Below are positions 42,520 to 50,589 of a stretch of 64,000 nt of DNA, in pieces; within the stretch, counting starts at the first letter, position 1; each line of letters starts with the position of its first letter. The notes beneath the pieces were generated by a model. It was not told the origin of the DNA and did no database searches. It was given only the letters and a program-made list of their open reading frames with translations. This DNA is from CAYFUF01 sp964394795 (GTDB lineage: Bacteria > Bacillota > Clostridia > Tissierellales > Peptoniphilaceae). Location: contig CAYMYX010000001.1 of assembly GCA_964394795.1 (NCBI GenBank), positions 1-64,000 on the forward strand, given 5' to 3'. Position numbers and translations under genes: made by a program.

Positions 42520-43311
42520 TTACCAAATATACGCCACCGTTATGAAGAAAGCGGCAGTTAAAATTAGAGCAAGGATATCTTTGACTTCCAAACGGAGGGG
42601 GTTCAATCTTGTCCTCCCCTTACCGCCTCGATAGCAGCGGGCTTCCATAGCGGTGCCCAGCTCTTCCGCCCTTCTAAAGGAATTCAAGAAGAGAGGGACT
42701 AAAAGAGGGATCATTGCTTTCGCCCGGTTGAGGACGTTGCCAGATTCGAAGTCCGCTCCTCTGGCCATCTGAGCCCGTCGTATCTTATCCGCCTCCTCGA
42801 AAAGGGTGGGGATAAAGCTTAAGGCAATGGAAATCATCATGGCTAACTCATGGGCGGGGAACTTGATTACCGACAAAGGCTTCAGTAATGACTCGATACC
42901 ATCGGTCAGTTCCAATGGGCTGGTCGTTAAGGTCAACATCGTTGTCCCAAAGACCAAGAGCACTAGCCGGACCGAGGTGAAGGCTCCCTTGTACAATCCC
43001 TCTTCCGTAAAGTTGAATATCCAAAACTGGAATACGCTTCTTCCGGGTGTCGTGAAGACATTGAGGAAGAAGGTGAAGAGGATAATAAAGAGGATAGGCC
43101 GCAAGCCTTTCATAAGTCTCATGAAAGGAATTTGGGCGACGAACATGACCCCCAAAATAAAGGCGAAGAAGATGCCAAAGCCGACAAAACTATCGATAAA
43201 GAAAATCAGCACGATAAACAGAATCGTGATGACCAGCTTGATTCTTGGATCCAAGCGGTGGATAAAGCTATCCCCTGGGATATATTGGCCAATCGTTACG
43301 CGCTCATTCAT
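42520..43311 (-). CDS. ecfT: ECF transporter transmembrane scaffold protein
   Basis: 263-residue membrane protein of energy-coupling factor vitamin transporters. It links the two ATPases to exchangeable substrate-binding S proteins. FIHRLDPRIKL near the start and the two coupling motifs MARGADF and MEARCYRGG near the C-terminus are visible. AAGGAGG precedes the ATG, and the start overlaps the ecfA2 stop by eight bases. No S-component gene is in the window, which fits a shared group II module. Confidence 0.95.
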   Translation of the reverse strand: MNERVTIGQYIPGDSFIHRLDPRIKLVITILFIVLIFFIDSFVGFGIFFAFILGVMFVAQIPFMRLMKGLRPILFIILFTFFLNVFTTPGRSVFQFWIFNFTEEGLYKGAFTSVRLVLLVFGTTMLTLTTSPLELTDGIESLLKPLSVIKFPAHELAMMISIALSFIPTLFEEADKIRRAQMARGADFESGNVLNRAKAMIPLLVPLFLNSFRRAEELGTAMEARCYRGGKGRTRLNPLRLEVKDILALILTAAFFITVAYIW

Positions 43312-44170
43312 GGCGACCTCCTTGCCAATTAGCCATCAGGGTATGGTAGGCTTCTTCCACGGTGAGGGCATATGGGTCAATATCCAGGCCTAAGTCCTTG
43401 AGACGAATCATCAGTTGGGTGATCTGAGGAATAGTTAATCCCCTCTTCTCCAACTCTTCCTTTTGAGAGAAAATCTCAACGGGACTACCGTCCATGGCAA
43501 TTCGACCTTGGTCAACAACGAGAATACGATTGGCATGCTCGGCGATATCTTCCATGGAGTGGGTGACGAGAATGACCGTAAGCTCCGGATTGGCCTCGTA
43601 AATGCCTTTAATTTCCCGCAAGATCTCATCTCGACCTCTGGGGTCAAGCCCCGCAGTCGGTTCATCCAGGACGAGATAGGTGGGCTTTAACGCCAAAACA
43701 CCGGCGATGGCTACCCGCCGCTTTTGTCCTCCCGAGATTTCAAAGGGAGATTCATCTTTAAATTCTTCAAAATCCAACCCAACTGCGGCCATACTTTTGC
43801 GGACGCGAACATCAATCTCTTCTTTATCCAACCCCAAATTCTTTGGGCCGAAGGCAATATCCTGATAGATGGTTTCTTCAAATAGTTGGTCTTCCGGGTA
43901 CTGGAAGACGATGCCTACGCGCTGGCGGAGTTGCTTGAGGTTGGCCTTCTCATCCAAGGTGTCGGTCCCGTCGACGACTACCCGTCCTCGCGACGGTTTA
44001 TTTAACCCGTTCATATGCTGAACGAGGGTAGATTTTCCAGAACCTGTGTGTCCAATCAAGCCGACGTACTCATGTTTTTCAATAGTAAGATTGACGCCTT
44101 CCAAGGCAACAATCGGTTGCTTCGAATTTTGATTATAGTGGAAGCTGACATCCTTAAATTCCATGCTCAT
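43304..44170 (-). CDS. ecfA2: ECF transporter ATPase 2
   Basis: 288-residue ABC ATPase. Walker A GHTGSGKST, signature ISGGQKRR, Walker B YLVLDEPTAGLD and the switch His in VTHSMED are intact. GGAGG precedes the ATG, which overlaps the end of ecfA1. It pairs with EcfA1 on EcfT to drive vitamin uptake. Confidence 0.96.
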   Translation of the reverse strand: MSMEFKDVSFHYNQNSKQPIVALEGVNLTIEKHEYVGLIGHTGSGKSTLVQHMNGLNKPSRGRVVVDGTDTLDEKANLKQLRQRVGIVFQYPEDQLFEETIYQDIAFGPKNLGLDKEEIDVRVRKSMAAVGLDFEEFKDESPFEISGGQKRRVAIAGVLALKPTYLVLDEPTAGLDPRGRDEILREIKGIYEANPELTVILVTHSMEDIAEHANRILVVDQGRIAMDGSPVEIFSQKEELEKRGLTIPQITQLMIRLKDLGLDIDPYALTVEEAYHTLMANWQGGRHE

Positions 44171-45017
44171 GAACGGCCTCCACGAAATCGTCTATAGTTA
44201 AGATCTCAGGCGAAAAATTCAGCCCTTGTTGGTGCAAGAGATAGGCAAGTTCGGTAACCTGAGGCACATCTAACTCCAGTTCCCTCATCTTTTCCACTTG
44301 GGAGAAGATTTCTTGGGGCGTTCCGTCCATGGCAATCTTCCCATCGTTCATGACGATAACATGGTTTGCTTTCGCCGCCTCCTCCATGAAGTGGGTGATC
44401 ATCAGGATGGTCTTGCCCTGTTCCTTATTCAAGTACTCTATCGTTTCCATGATTTCACGTCTGCCGATGGGATCGAGCATGGCCGTCGGTTCATCCATGA
44501 TGATGCAATCAGGCCGCATCGCTAGCACGCCTGCAATGGCTATCCTTTGCTTTTGACCGCCGGATAAGTGCTGAGGTTGTCTCCGTCGATAATCAAACAT
44601 CTCAACAGCCTGGAGGGCTTCATCGACGACATAGCGAAGTTCAGGTAGCGGCACACCAAGATTCTCCGGTCCAAAGGCAACATCTTCTTCGACGATAGAC
44701 GCAACCATTTGATTGTCCGGGTTTTGGAATACAATCCCGCATTTTGCACGGATATTCCAGAGGTCTTCCTCACTTTTTGTATTCATGCCGGCAATTTCGA
44801 TATTTCCCTGATTGGGCAACATTTGGGCATTCAAAAGCTTGGCCAGTGTAGACTTCCCTGAACCATTGTGACCTAGGATGGCGACGAAGTCGCCCGTATT
44901 CACTTGTATATTAATATCATCAAGGACGAGATGACTCTCCTCGCCTTCCATTGCCGGATAGGCGAAGGAAACCCCCTTGACCGATATCATCGGTTGCTCA
45001 TGTTCTAATTTCCCCAA
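44154..45017 (-). CDS. ecfA1: ECF transporter ATPase 1
   Basis: About 287-residue ABC ATPase. Walker A GHNGSGKST, signature LSGGQKQR, Walker B CIIMDEPTAMLD and switch His in ITHFMEEA are intact. TTG at 45015-45017 is preferred as start because GGAGG stands five bases before it; a GTG at 45029 overlaps the ribosome binding site itself. It follows the L,D-transpeptidase gene closely, with the operon continuing through ecfA2, ecfT and truA. Confidence 0.94.
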   Translation of the reverse strand: MGKLEHEQPMISVKGVSFAYPAMEGEESHLVLDDINIQVNTGDFVAILGHNGSGKSTLAKLLNAQMLPNQGNIEIAGMNTKSEEDLWNIRAKCGIVFQNPDNQMVASIVEEDVAFGPENLGVPLPELRYVVDEALQAVEMFDYRRRQPQHLSGGQKQRIAIAGVLAMRPDCIIMDEPTAMLDPIGRREIMETIEYLNKEQGKTILMITHFMEEAAKANHVIVMNDGKIAMDGTPQEIFSQVEKMRELELDVPQVTELAYLLHQQGLNFSPEILTIDDFVEAVHEHGI

Positions 45018-45031
45018 GGATTCCTCCACTG

Positions 45032-46429
45032 CTATAAGTTTTCAGGATTCGAGTTGTCGGTAGTACTTTCATAAATAACGACTGGTGTTCCTGTTGGGTA
45101 GGTGTTAAAGATTTGCTCCGCTATAGGCTCAGGTAAATTCAAACAGCCGTTAGACCCATTGCTCATATAAATCTCTTCACCAAAGGTGTCTCTCCAATCG
45201 GCATCATGAAACCCGACGCCACTCCAATTGATTGGCATCCAATACTTGACGGGTGTCTCGTAGTCAACTTCGGTATCGAAACTGGTGCCGTATAGTATGC
45301 GATCTCGCTCTTTTGACCAAATCTCATTAACACCTTCAGGCGTAGACCACTCGCTAGCGCCCATACCAGAAACCAGGGAGGACTCAAAAACCAGTTGATA
45401 GTCTACATAAGCCCACAAATATTGCCTAGATAGATCGACTTCGATGTATGTCCCACCAATTTCGTCCGTAGCTCTTGTGCGAGCGGAAATGTTATAAACC
45501 GGTTCGATAGTATGGTGGCCACCTTCTTTTGCCAGTTCCATCATCTTATCTACAGTTAGTTGGACGTTCATTTGCCAACCCATAATTCCGGGTGGCACTT
45601 CAATTTCTCCGATTCCCGTGGCATTAAATGTTCTGGTTGTCCCGTAGGTGTCCGTTTCTCTTGCCACTTGGGCTACCCAATTGACTAGAGCTTCCTCATC
45701 GATAATCAAGTCGCCTGCTTCATTCTCCTGATGCATGTTGAACAATTCAATACCACCTAATGTATATTGGCGGTCAACAAAATCAAGCGTTATCTGGTTT
45801 TCAAAAATATGGGAATAGGAATCTGCTTCTGCTACGATAATAGGATCATCGGCTTTGATGGTAGGTTGCTCATAAGCATCGGTTACACTGACTTCGGTTT
45901 CCCCAGTGGCCATAGCATTCAAAATCTGCTCCTTGATCACCTTATGGTCCACCTTTGTACCAGTCTGTTCGGGAATAATTTTTACTTCCGTATTGGTAAT
46001 TTCGATGCTGGCATTTTGTGCCGGTCTTCCATTTTCATCGAATTCGGATTCCAATAGCAGGAAGTCTAAAAGTTTTTCGTCGTACTTCTCAACAAAGTTA
46101 ACTTCATAATCGTGACTTTGCAATAATTCCAAGGGCCACAAAAAATTGTTCTCTTCAAACTCAGGTTCGCCCTCAATCTCATAGACGTAATCAATGTCTC
46201 TGGGATTAACGGTTAGGCTTTCTCCAAACTGACCAGTGACTTCCACTGAATCTGCATTTTTCCCTACGTTGAAAACCTCATCTCTTGAGATCAAGCTTCG
46301 GTCTTCCCCATTCACCGTGGTATTGGGATAAGACGTAAGGGTGAAATATACAAGTCCTCCAATATAGACTAGTAAAACTAATGAAATAATGACGGTTAGT
46401 GCTTTGTGGTTGCTAATAAACTTCTTCAT
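45032..46429 (-). CDS. L,D-transpeptidase (YkuD) with peptidoglycan-binding domain
   Basis: 465-residue membrane-anchored enzyme that forms 3-3 cross-links or attaches proteins in peptidoglycan. An N-terminal membrane helix (~10-32) is followed by a long extracellular part of the PG_binding_4 type, with repeated alpha/beta units (~60-330). The C-terminal YkuD domain has His in GVGFHDADW and Cys429 in SNGSNGCLNL. AGGAGGTAAC precedes the ATG. Its position between rplQ and ecfA1 is an insertion into an otherwise conserved order. It may share its transcript with the ECF genes. Confidence 0.92.
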   Translation of the reverse strand: MKKFISNHKALTVIISLVLLVYIGGLVYFTLTSYPNTTVNGEDRSLISRDEVFNVGKNADSVEVTGQFGESLTVNPRDIDYVYEIEGEPEFEENNFLWPLELLQSHDYEVNFVEKYDEKLLDFLLLESEFDENGRPAQNASIEITNTEVKIIPEQTGTKVDHKVIKEQILNAMATGETEVSVTDAYEQPTIKADDPIIVAEADSYSHIFENQITLDFVDRQYTLGGIELFNMHQENEAGDLIIDEEALVNWVAQVARETDTYGTTRTFNATGIGEIEVPPGIMGWQMNVQLTVDKMMELAKEGGHHTIEPVYNISARTRATDEIGGTYIEVDLSRQYLWAYVDYQLVFESSLVSGMGASEWSTPEGVNEIWSKERDRILYGTSFDTEVDYETPVKYWMPINWSGVGFHDADWRDTFGEEIYMSNGSNGCLNLPEPIAEQIFNTYPTGTPVVIYESTTDNSNPENL

Positions 46430-46464
46430 CGTTACCTCCTGACTGAATAGTCATTAACATTTCA

Positions 46465-46473
46465 ATTATACCA
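46465..46473 (-). promoter_or_regulatory. Extended -10 promoter of the L,D-transpeptidase gene
   Basis: TGGTATAAT on the minus strand, 36 bases before the start codon. Its weak -35 region overlaps the T-run of the rplQ terminator. Confidence 0.6.
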
Positions 46474-46483
46474 CTTTTGTAAT

Positions 46484-46527
46484 AGGATAAAAAGAAAGGG
46501 CCTGAATCCTGTCGGATTAGGCCCTTT
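46484..46527 (-). terminator. rplQ terminator (end of the alpha operon)
   Basis: On the minus strand GGGCCTAATCC pairs with GGATTCAGGCCC (one bulge) around GACA, followed by TTTCTTTTTATCC. It lies ten bases after the rplQ stop. Confidence 0.9.
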
Positions 46528-46537
46528 ACCTATTGTC

Positions 46538-46882
46538 TTAGTCAACTAACTCGAGAATCGCCATCTCTGAGCCGTCGCCGCGTCTGGGTCCTACACGTAG
46601 AATACGAGTATAACCACCATTGCGTTCGGCAAAGCGTGGAGCGATATCTTCAACGATTAGCTGGGCAACCTTGTTATCATAAATGAAAGATGAAATTGCA
46701 CGGTTAGAGGATAAATCACCCTTCTTACCTAGGGTAATCATCTTCTCAGCCAAACGCTGTGTTTCTTTGGCACGAGTTACAGTTGTTGTAATTTTGCCAT
46801 TCTTCATCAAAGAAGCCACCTGATTGCGCAACATGGCGTTGCGGTGATCGGTTCTTCTTCCTAATTTTCTTTGTGTGGCCAA
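46538..46882 (-). CDS. rplQ: 50S ribosomal protein L17
   Basis: 114-residue protein at the rim of the exit tunnel. RKLGRRTDHRNAMLRNQVASL and the ending GYTRILRVGPRRGDGSEMAILELV are diagnostic. It is the last gene of the alpha operon, 17 bases after rpoA, and is followed by a strong terminator. GGAGGAGAA precedes the ATG. Confidence 0.98.
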   Translation of the reverse strand: MATQRKLGRRTDHRNAMLRNQVASLMKNGKITTTVTRAKETQRLAEKMITLGKKGDLSSNRAISSFIYDNKVAQLIVEDIAPRFAERNGGYTRILRVGPRRGDGSEMAILELVD

Positions 46883-46899
46883 GTTATTCTCCTCCTTGC

Positions 46900-47859
46900 C
46901 TACTCATCTGACTTGTCGGTTAGTTTTAAACCGAGCTCATCAATTTTATTTTCAACTTCTGTAAAGGACTTCTTACCAAAGTTTCGAATCTTCTTCAACT
47001 CAGCGACATCATATTCAAGGATGTCGCCCACAGTGTTGATATTTGCCCTCTTCAAGCAGTTATAGCTTCTAAGGGAAAGATCAAGGTCTTCGATTGGCTT
47101 TTCAAGAATGAGATTCTCTTCATCAACCTCTTCTTCGACCTCAACTTCTTCTTCGAATACATAATTTGGTAGTTCCGTGAACAGATTGAGGTGGTCAATA
47201 AGCACTTGAGACCCGGCAGCTACAGCTTCCTGAGGTGTTACAGTACCGTTAGCCCAAACCTCTAAAATGAGCTTGTCATAGTCAGTTATTTGTTCAACTC
47301 TAGTATTTTCAACAGAATAATTTACTTTTGATACAGGAGTGAAAGAGGAATCGATAGCTATTGTGCCGATTGGATCGCTTTCGTTCTTGTTCTGATCGGC
47401 TAAGGTATATCCGCTACCATCGATTACAACTAGATCCATATGAATAGCACCTTCGCTATTAACTGTACAGATATAGTGATCCCTATTTACGATTTCAACA
47501 TCCGTATTATCTTGTATATCACCAGCGGTAACGATCTTTGGTCCCTCGATGTCTAGGCGCAGATTAGCGGCTTCGCCTTTATTATCGAGGCGCTTAATAG
47601 CTACACCTTTTAGATTGAGGACAATCTCCGTTACATCTTCCATTACACCTGGGATTGTTGAAAACTCATGTGGTACACCATCATCAAACTTTATACTTGA
47701 AATTGCAGTGCCTGGTAATGAAGACAACAGCACTCGACGTAATGAGTTGCCTAGTGTTGTTCCATATCCACGTTCAAGTGGCGCCATCGAAAACTTGCCA
47801 TAACTAGCTTCTTCATCTATTTCCAGAATTTCAACTTTCGTATTCAGTTTATTTACCAC
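46900..47859 (-). CDS. rpoA: DNA-directed RNA polymerase subunit alpha
   Basis: 319-residue assembly subunit of RNA polymerase. The N-terminal domain has RGYGTTLGNSLRRVLLSSLPG. The C-terminal domain has IEDLDLSLRSYNCLKRANINTVGDIL and KNFGKKSF-like RNFGKKS, which bind UP elements and activators. An acidic linker (EEEVEVEEEVDEE) joins the two. The start is GTG at 47857-47859 with GGAGGCTTGATCC upstream. It lies between rpsD and rplQ as usual. Confidence 0.98.
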   Translation of the reverse strand: MVNKLNTKVEILEIDEEASYGKFSMAPLERGYGTTLGNSLRRVLLSSLPGTAISSIKFDDGVPHEFSTIPGVMEDVTEIVLNLKGVAIKRLDNKGEAANLRLDIEGPKIVTAGDIQDNTDVEIVNRDHYICTVNSEGAIHMDLVVIDGSGYTLADQNKNESDPIGTIAIDSSFTPVSKVNYSVENTRVEQITDYDKLILEVWANGTVTPQEAVAAGSQVLIDHLNLFTELPNYVFEEEVEVEEEVDEENLILEKPIEDLDLSLRSYNCLKRANINTVGDILEYDVAELKKIRNFGKKSFTEVENKIDELGLKLTDKSDE

Positions 47860-47897
47860 GGATCAAGCCTCCTATCCATTTCTAAGCGACGGATCAA

Positions 47898-48485
47898 TTA
47901 TTTAGAGTAAAGCTCGACGATCAAAGTCTCCTCGATAGGATAGTCGATATTGTCGCGCATAGGCTCAGAAAGAATCTTTCCTTCTAGTTTTTCCTCATCA
48001 GCAGAAACCCAAGGAACTTGGTTCCAAGCATTGCTTCCTGCCTGAGCAAAGATGCCGTTCTTACGTGACTTTTGTTTTACTGTGATAATATCTCCCACTT
48101 GTAGTGTGATGGAAGGAATATCTACTTTCTTACCGTTAACAAGGAAGTGCCCGTGAACGATAAGTTGGCGAGCTTGAGGACGAGTTGAAGCAAATCCCAT
48201 ACGGTATACAACATTGTCAAAACGTAGTTCAAGAAGTTTCAACAGGTTCCAACCTGCTTGACCTTCCATACGACCCGCGCGAGCGTATAGGTTACGGAAT
48301 GGTTTTTCAGTCATGCCGTAGATGAATTTTGCTTTTTGCTTTTCTCGTAATTGTACGCCATAATCGCTGACCTTTCGGCGAGCGTTGCCAGGATTACGGT
48401 TTGAGCTTTTATTGATTCCAACAACTTGAGGTTCAATCTCAAGTGCGCGGCATCTCTTTAAAATTGGTCCAGTATATCTTGCCAT
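47898..48485 (-). CDS. rpsD: 30S ribosomal protein S4
   Basis: 195-residue primary 16S-binding protein and, in many species, repressor of its own operon. The S4 domain (RLDNVVYRMGFASTRPQARQLIVHGHFLVNG) is visible as FDNVVYRMGFASTRPQARQL. The N-terminus lacks the four-cysteine zinc motif and is of the zinc-independent type (RYTGPILKRCRALEIE). Ribosome binding site AGGGAGG lies before the ATG. Confidence 0.97.
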   Translation of the reverse strand: MARYTGPILKRCRALEIEPQVVGINKSSNRNPGNARRKVSDYGVQLREKQKAKFIYGMTEKPFRNLYARAGRMEGQAGWNLLKLLELRFDNVVYRMGFASTRPQARQLIVHGHFLVNGKKVDIPSITLQVGDIITVKQKSRKNGIFAQAGSNAWNQVPWVSADEEKLEGKILSEPMRDNIDYPIEETLIVELYSK

Positions 48486-48496
48486 TCTTGCCTCCC

Positions 48497-48898
48497 TTAT
48501 ACTCTTCTTCTTTTAGGTGGTCTACACCCATTATGTGGAATTGGAGTGATATCTTTAATCAAAGTTACACTTAAGCCCACAGTCTCGAGTGCACGAATAG
48601 CAGATTCACGGCCTGAACCTGGTCCCTTAACGTATACTTCTACCGTCTTTAGACCGTGTTCCATTGCCTTCTTTGCTGCTTCTTCTGCGCATTGTTGCGC
48701 TGCAAATGGTGTAGATTTTCTTGAACCGCGAAAACCTAGTTGACCAGCGGATGCCCATGAAAGGACATTACCATTTAAGTCAGACATCGTTACAATCGTA
48801 TTATTGAAGGTAGAAACAATGTGAGCTTGTCCGCTAGCAATATTCTTTTTAACTCTTCTTCTGCCGCCACTACGACGTGCGCCTTTTGGTTGTGCCAT
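48497..48898 (-). CDS. rpsK: 30S ribosomal protein S11
   Basis: 133-residue platform protein. VKKNIASGQAHIVSTFNNTIV and the ending ITPIPHNGCRPPKRRRV are diagnostic. AGGAGG precedes the ATG. It lies between rpsM and rpsD in the alpha operon. Confidence 0.98.
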   Translation of the reverse strand: MAQPKGARRSGGRRRVKKNIASGQAHIVSTFNNTIVTMSDLNGNVLSWASAGQLGFRGSRKSTPFAAQQCAEEAAKKAMEHGLKTVEVYVKGPGSGRESAIRALETVGLSVTLIKDITPIPHNGCRPPKRRRV

Positions 48899-48910
48899 AC
48901 GAAGCTCCTC

Positions 48911-49255
48911 CTATTTCTTTTTACCCTTACGAGTTCTTGAGTTGTTCTTAGTGTTTTGTCCGCGAACTGGAAGGTTTCTTCTGTGGCGGATACCGCGGTA
49001 GCAGTTGATTTCGCGAAGACGCTTGATGTCTAGAGACACGTCACGGCGAAGATCACCCTCAACATGGTAGTGATCAATTTGCTCACGGATGCTTTGAACT
49101 TCATCTTCTGTCAAATCACGAACACGTGTGTCCGGATTAACGCCTGCATTGCTTAAAATTTCATTAGAGCGAGCACGACCGATACCATAAATGTAAGTCA
49201 GTCCGATTTCTACTCTTTTCTCTCTTGGTAAGTCTATACCAGCTATTCTAGCCAA
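48911..49255 (-). CDS. rpsM: 30S ribosomal protein S13
   Basis: 114-residue head protein that touches the P-site tRNA and bridge B1. ARIAGIDLPREKRVEIGLTY and the RGIRHRRNLPVRGQNTKNNSRTRKG tail (seen as RHRRNLPVRGQNTKNN) are diagnostic. It is slightly shorter than the usual 121 residues, at the C-terminal tail. GGAGGTGAAGG precedes the ATG. Confidence 0.98.
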   Translation of the reverse strand: MARIAGIDLPREKRVEIGLTYIYGIGRARSNEILSNAGVNPDTRVRDLTEDEVQSIREQIDHYHVEGDLRRDVSLDIKRLREINCYRGIRHRRNLPVRGQNTKNNSRTRKGKKK

Positions 49256-49273
49256 AATCCTTCACCTCCGTGT

Positions 49274-49387
49274 TTAGCCTTGACGTTGCTTGTGCTTTGG
49301 ATTCTCGCAAATCACCATCACTCTGCCTTTGCGTTTGATGACTTTGCATTTATCACACATCTTCTTTACTGATGGTCTTACTTTCAT
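49274..49387 (-). CDS. rpmJ: 50S ribosomal protein L36
   Basis: A 37-residue protein of the zinc-binding (C+) type. It starts MKVRPSVKKMCDKCKVI and ends CENPKHKQRQG, with the Cys-x2-Cys...Cys...His zinc ligands in place. ATG at 49385-49387 follows AGGAGGTACTC. It lies between infA and rpsM, the conserved position. Confidence 0.97.
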   Translation of the reverse strand: MKVRPSVKKMCDKCKVIKRKGRVMVICENPKHKQRQG

Positions 49388-49397
49388 TGAGTACCTC

Positions 49398-49616
49398 CTA
49401 TTTCTTTCTCCATGTGATTCTTCCCTTGGTTAAATCATAAGGGGAGAGTTCCACGGTGACGCGATCACCTTCGAGAATACGGATATAGTTCATCCTTAAC
49501 TTGCCTGAGATGTGAGCATTAATTGCATGACCATTCTCAAGTTCAACGACGAAGAGCGCGTTAGGGAGGCGCTCTTTAACTACGCCTTCAACTTCAATGA
49601 CGTCTTTATTCGACAT
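49398..49616 (-). CDS. infA: Translation initiation factor IF-1
   Basis: 72-residue OB-fold protein that binds the 30S A site during initiation. SNKDVIEVEGVVKERLPNALFVVELENGH and the RITWRKK ending are diagnostic. The ATG abuts the stop of the KOW gene (TAAATG), with GAGGAGG before it. Confidence 0.98.
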   Translation of the reverse strand: MSNKDVIEVEGVVKERLPNALFVVELENGHAINAHISGKLRMNYIRILEGDRVTVELSPYDLTKGRITWRKK

Positions 49617-49904
49617 TTAGCAATCCTCCTCATTCCTATCATAGGTTTGTAATAATTTCTTTATGCGAGCATTATTGAATGTTCGAGACTTCTTCATCGC
49701 CTCAAAGTCGTCTACAACCATATTGAACGGTTGCAAATGTGTTACACGTTTTCGTTTTGGATGCTCTAAGGTGCGTCGTTTACCATTAACGATATGCACA
49801 AATTTTGAGTCCAATATCTCGAGTACGAGAAAGATACTTCCCTTGTCTCGACCAGCTTTTGCTCGAACTAGCTGGCCGGGGACAAGGTCGCATTGCTTAT
49901 CCAT
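49617..49904 (-). CDS. KOW-domain RNA-binding protein (L14e-like)
   Basis: 95-residue basic protein. The N-terminal half is a KOW-type SH3 barrel (PGQLVRAKAGRDKGSIFLVLEI, near residues 9-30), and the C-terminal half is basic and helical. Such L14e-like proteins lie between map and infA in many Clostridia. They are thought to bind ribosomal RNA, with no proven role. The ATG at 49904 has AGGAAAG at good distance; ATG at 49922 is possible but lacks a clear site. Here it follows adk directly, since map is missing. Confidence 0.8.
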   Translation of the reverse strand: MDKQCDLVPGQLVRAKAGRDKGSIFLVLEILDSKFVHIVNGKRRTLEHPKRKRVTHLQPFNMVVDDFEAMKKSRTFNNARIKKLLQTYDRNEEDC

Positions 49905-49929
49905 GTTTCTTTCCTGAGTCATATAGGTC

Positions 49930-50571
49930 TCAATTTACAGCGTTTTGAATGTCTTCGAAGACTTCTTCAACTGACTTGCTGCCGTCCACTTCGACCAGTA
50001 CACCCTTTTCTCTGTAGTAATCGATAAGGGGTGAGGTCTGTTCTTTGTAGACATCAATTCGTCCTTTGACCGTATCTTCAGAATCATCTGCTCTTTGGAT
50101 TAACTCCTCACCACAAACGTCACAAATTCCTGCAACTTGAGGTGGGTGATTATCTACGTGATAGGTGGCACCGCATTCACTGCAAATTCTTCGACCCGCT
50201 AGACGGCGTATCAGGATGTCTTCATCGACTTCGATACGGATAACACCGTCCAGTAGTAGATTCCTTTTTTCTAAACCGGCATCAAATGCCTCTGCTTGGG
50301 CGATTGTTCTTGGAAATCCATCCAAGAGAAAACCGTGCTGAGCGTCGTCTTGATCTAAGCGATCCCAGACGAGGTCAATGGTTAAATCATCCGGTACAAG
50401 CTTTCCTTCGTTAAGATAGCTTTTCACTTTGAGGCCTAATTCGGTCTCGTCTTTGATGTTCGAACGAAAGATGTCACCCGTTGAAATGTGGACAACACCG
50501 TATTCTTCAACGAACTGTGCAGCCTGCGTACCCTTCCCAGCACCAGGAGGGCCTAGTAGTACATATCTCAC
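49930..50571 (-). CDS. adk: Adenylate kinase
   Basis: 213-residue enzyme that interconverts AMP, ADP and ATP. The P-loop GPPGAGKGTQ is at residues 7-16, and DGFPRT follows near 84. The LID domain has the four-cysteine zinc site (CSECG...CDVCG) usual in Gram-positive forms. The start is GTG at 50569-50571 behind AAAGGGG. It follows secY as usual. Confidence 0.97.
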   Translation of the reverse strand: MRYVLLGPPGAGKGTQAAQFVEEYGVVHISTGDIFRSNIKDETELGLKVKSYLNEGKLVPDDLTIDLVWDRLDQDDAQHGFLLDGFPRTIAQAEAFDAGLEKRNLLLDGVIRIEVDEDILIRRLAGRRICSECGATYHVDNHPPQVAGICDVCGEELIQRADDSEDTVKGRIDVYKEQTSPLIDYYREKGVLVEVDGSKSVEEVFEDIQNAVN

Positions 50572-50589
50572 TAGCTTACCCCTTTCTAC

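Noticed and set aside
42806..43393. 195-codon open frame antisense to ecfT
   Set aside because: It lies within clear ecfT/ecfA2 coding sequence. Composition and lack of a ribosome binding site mark it as a shadow.
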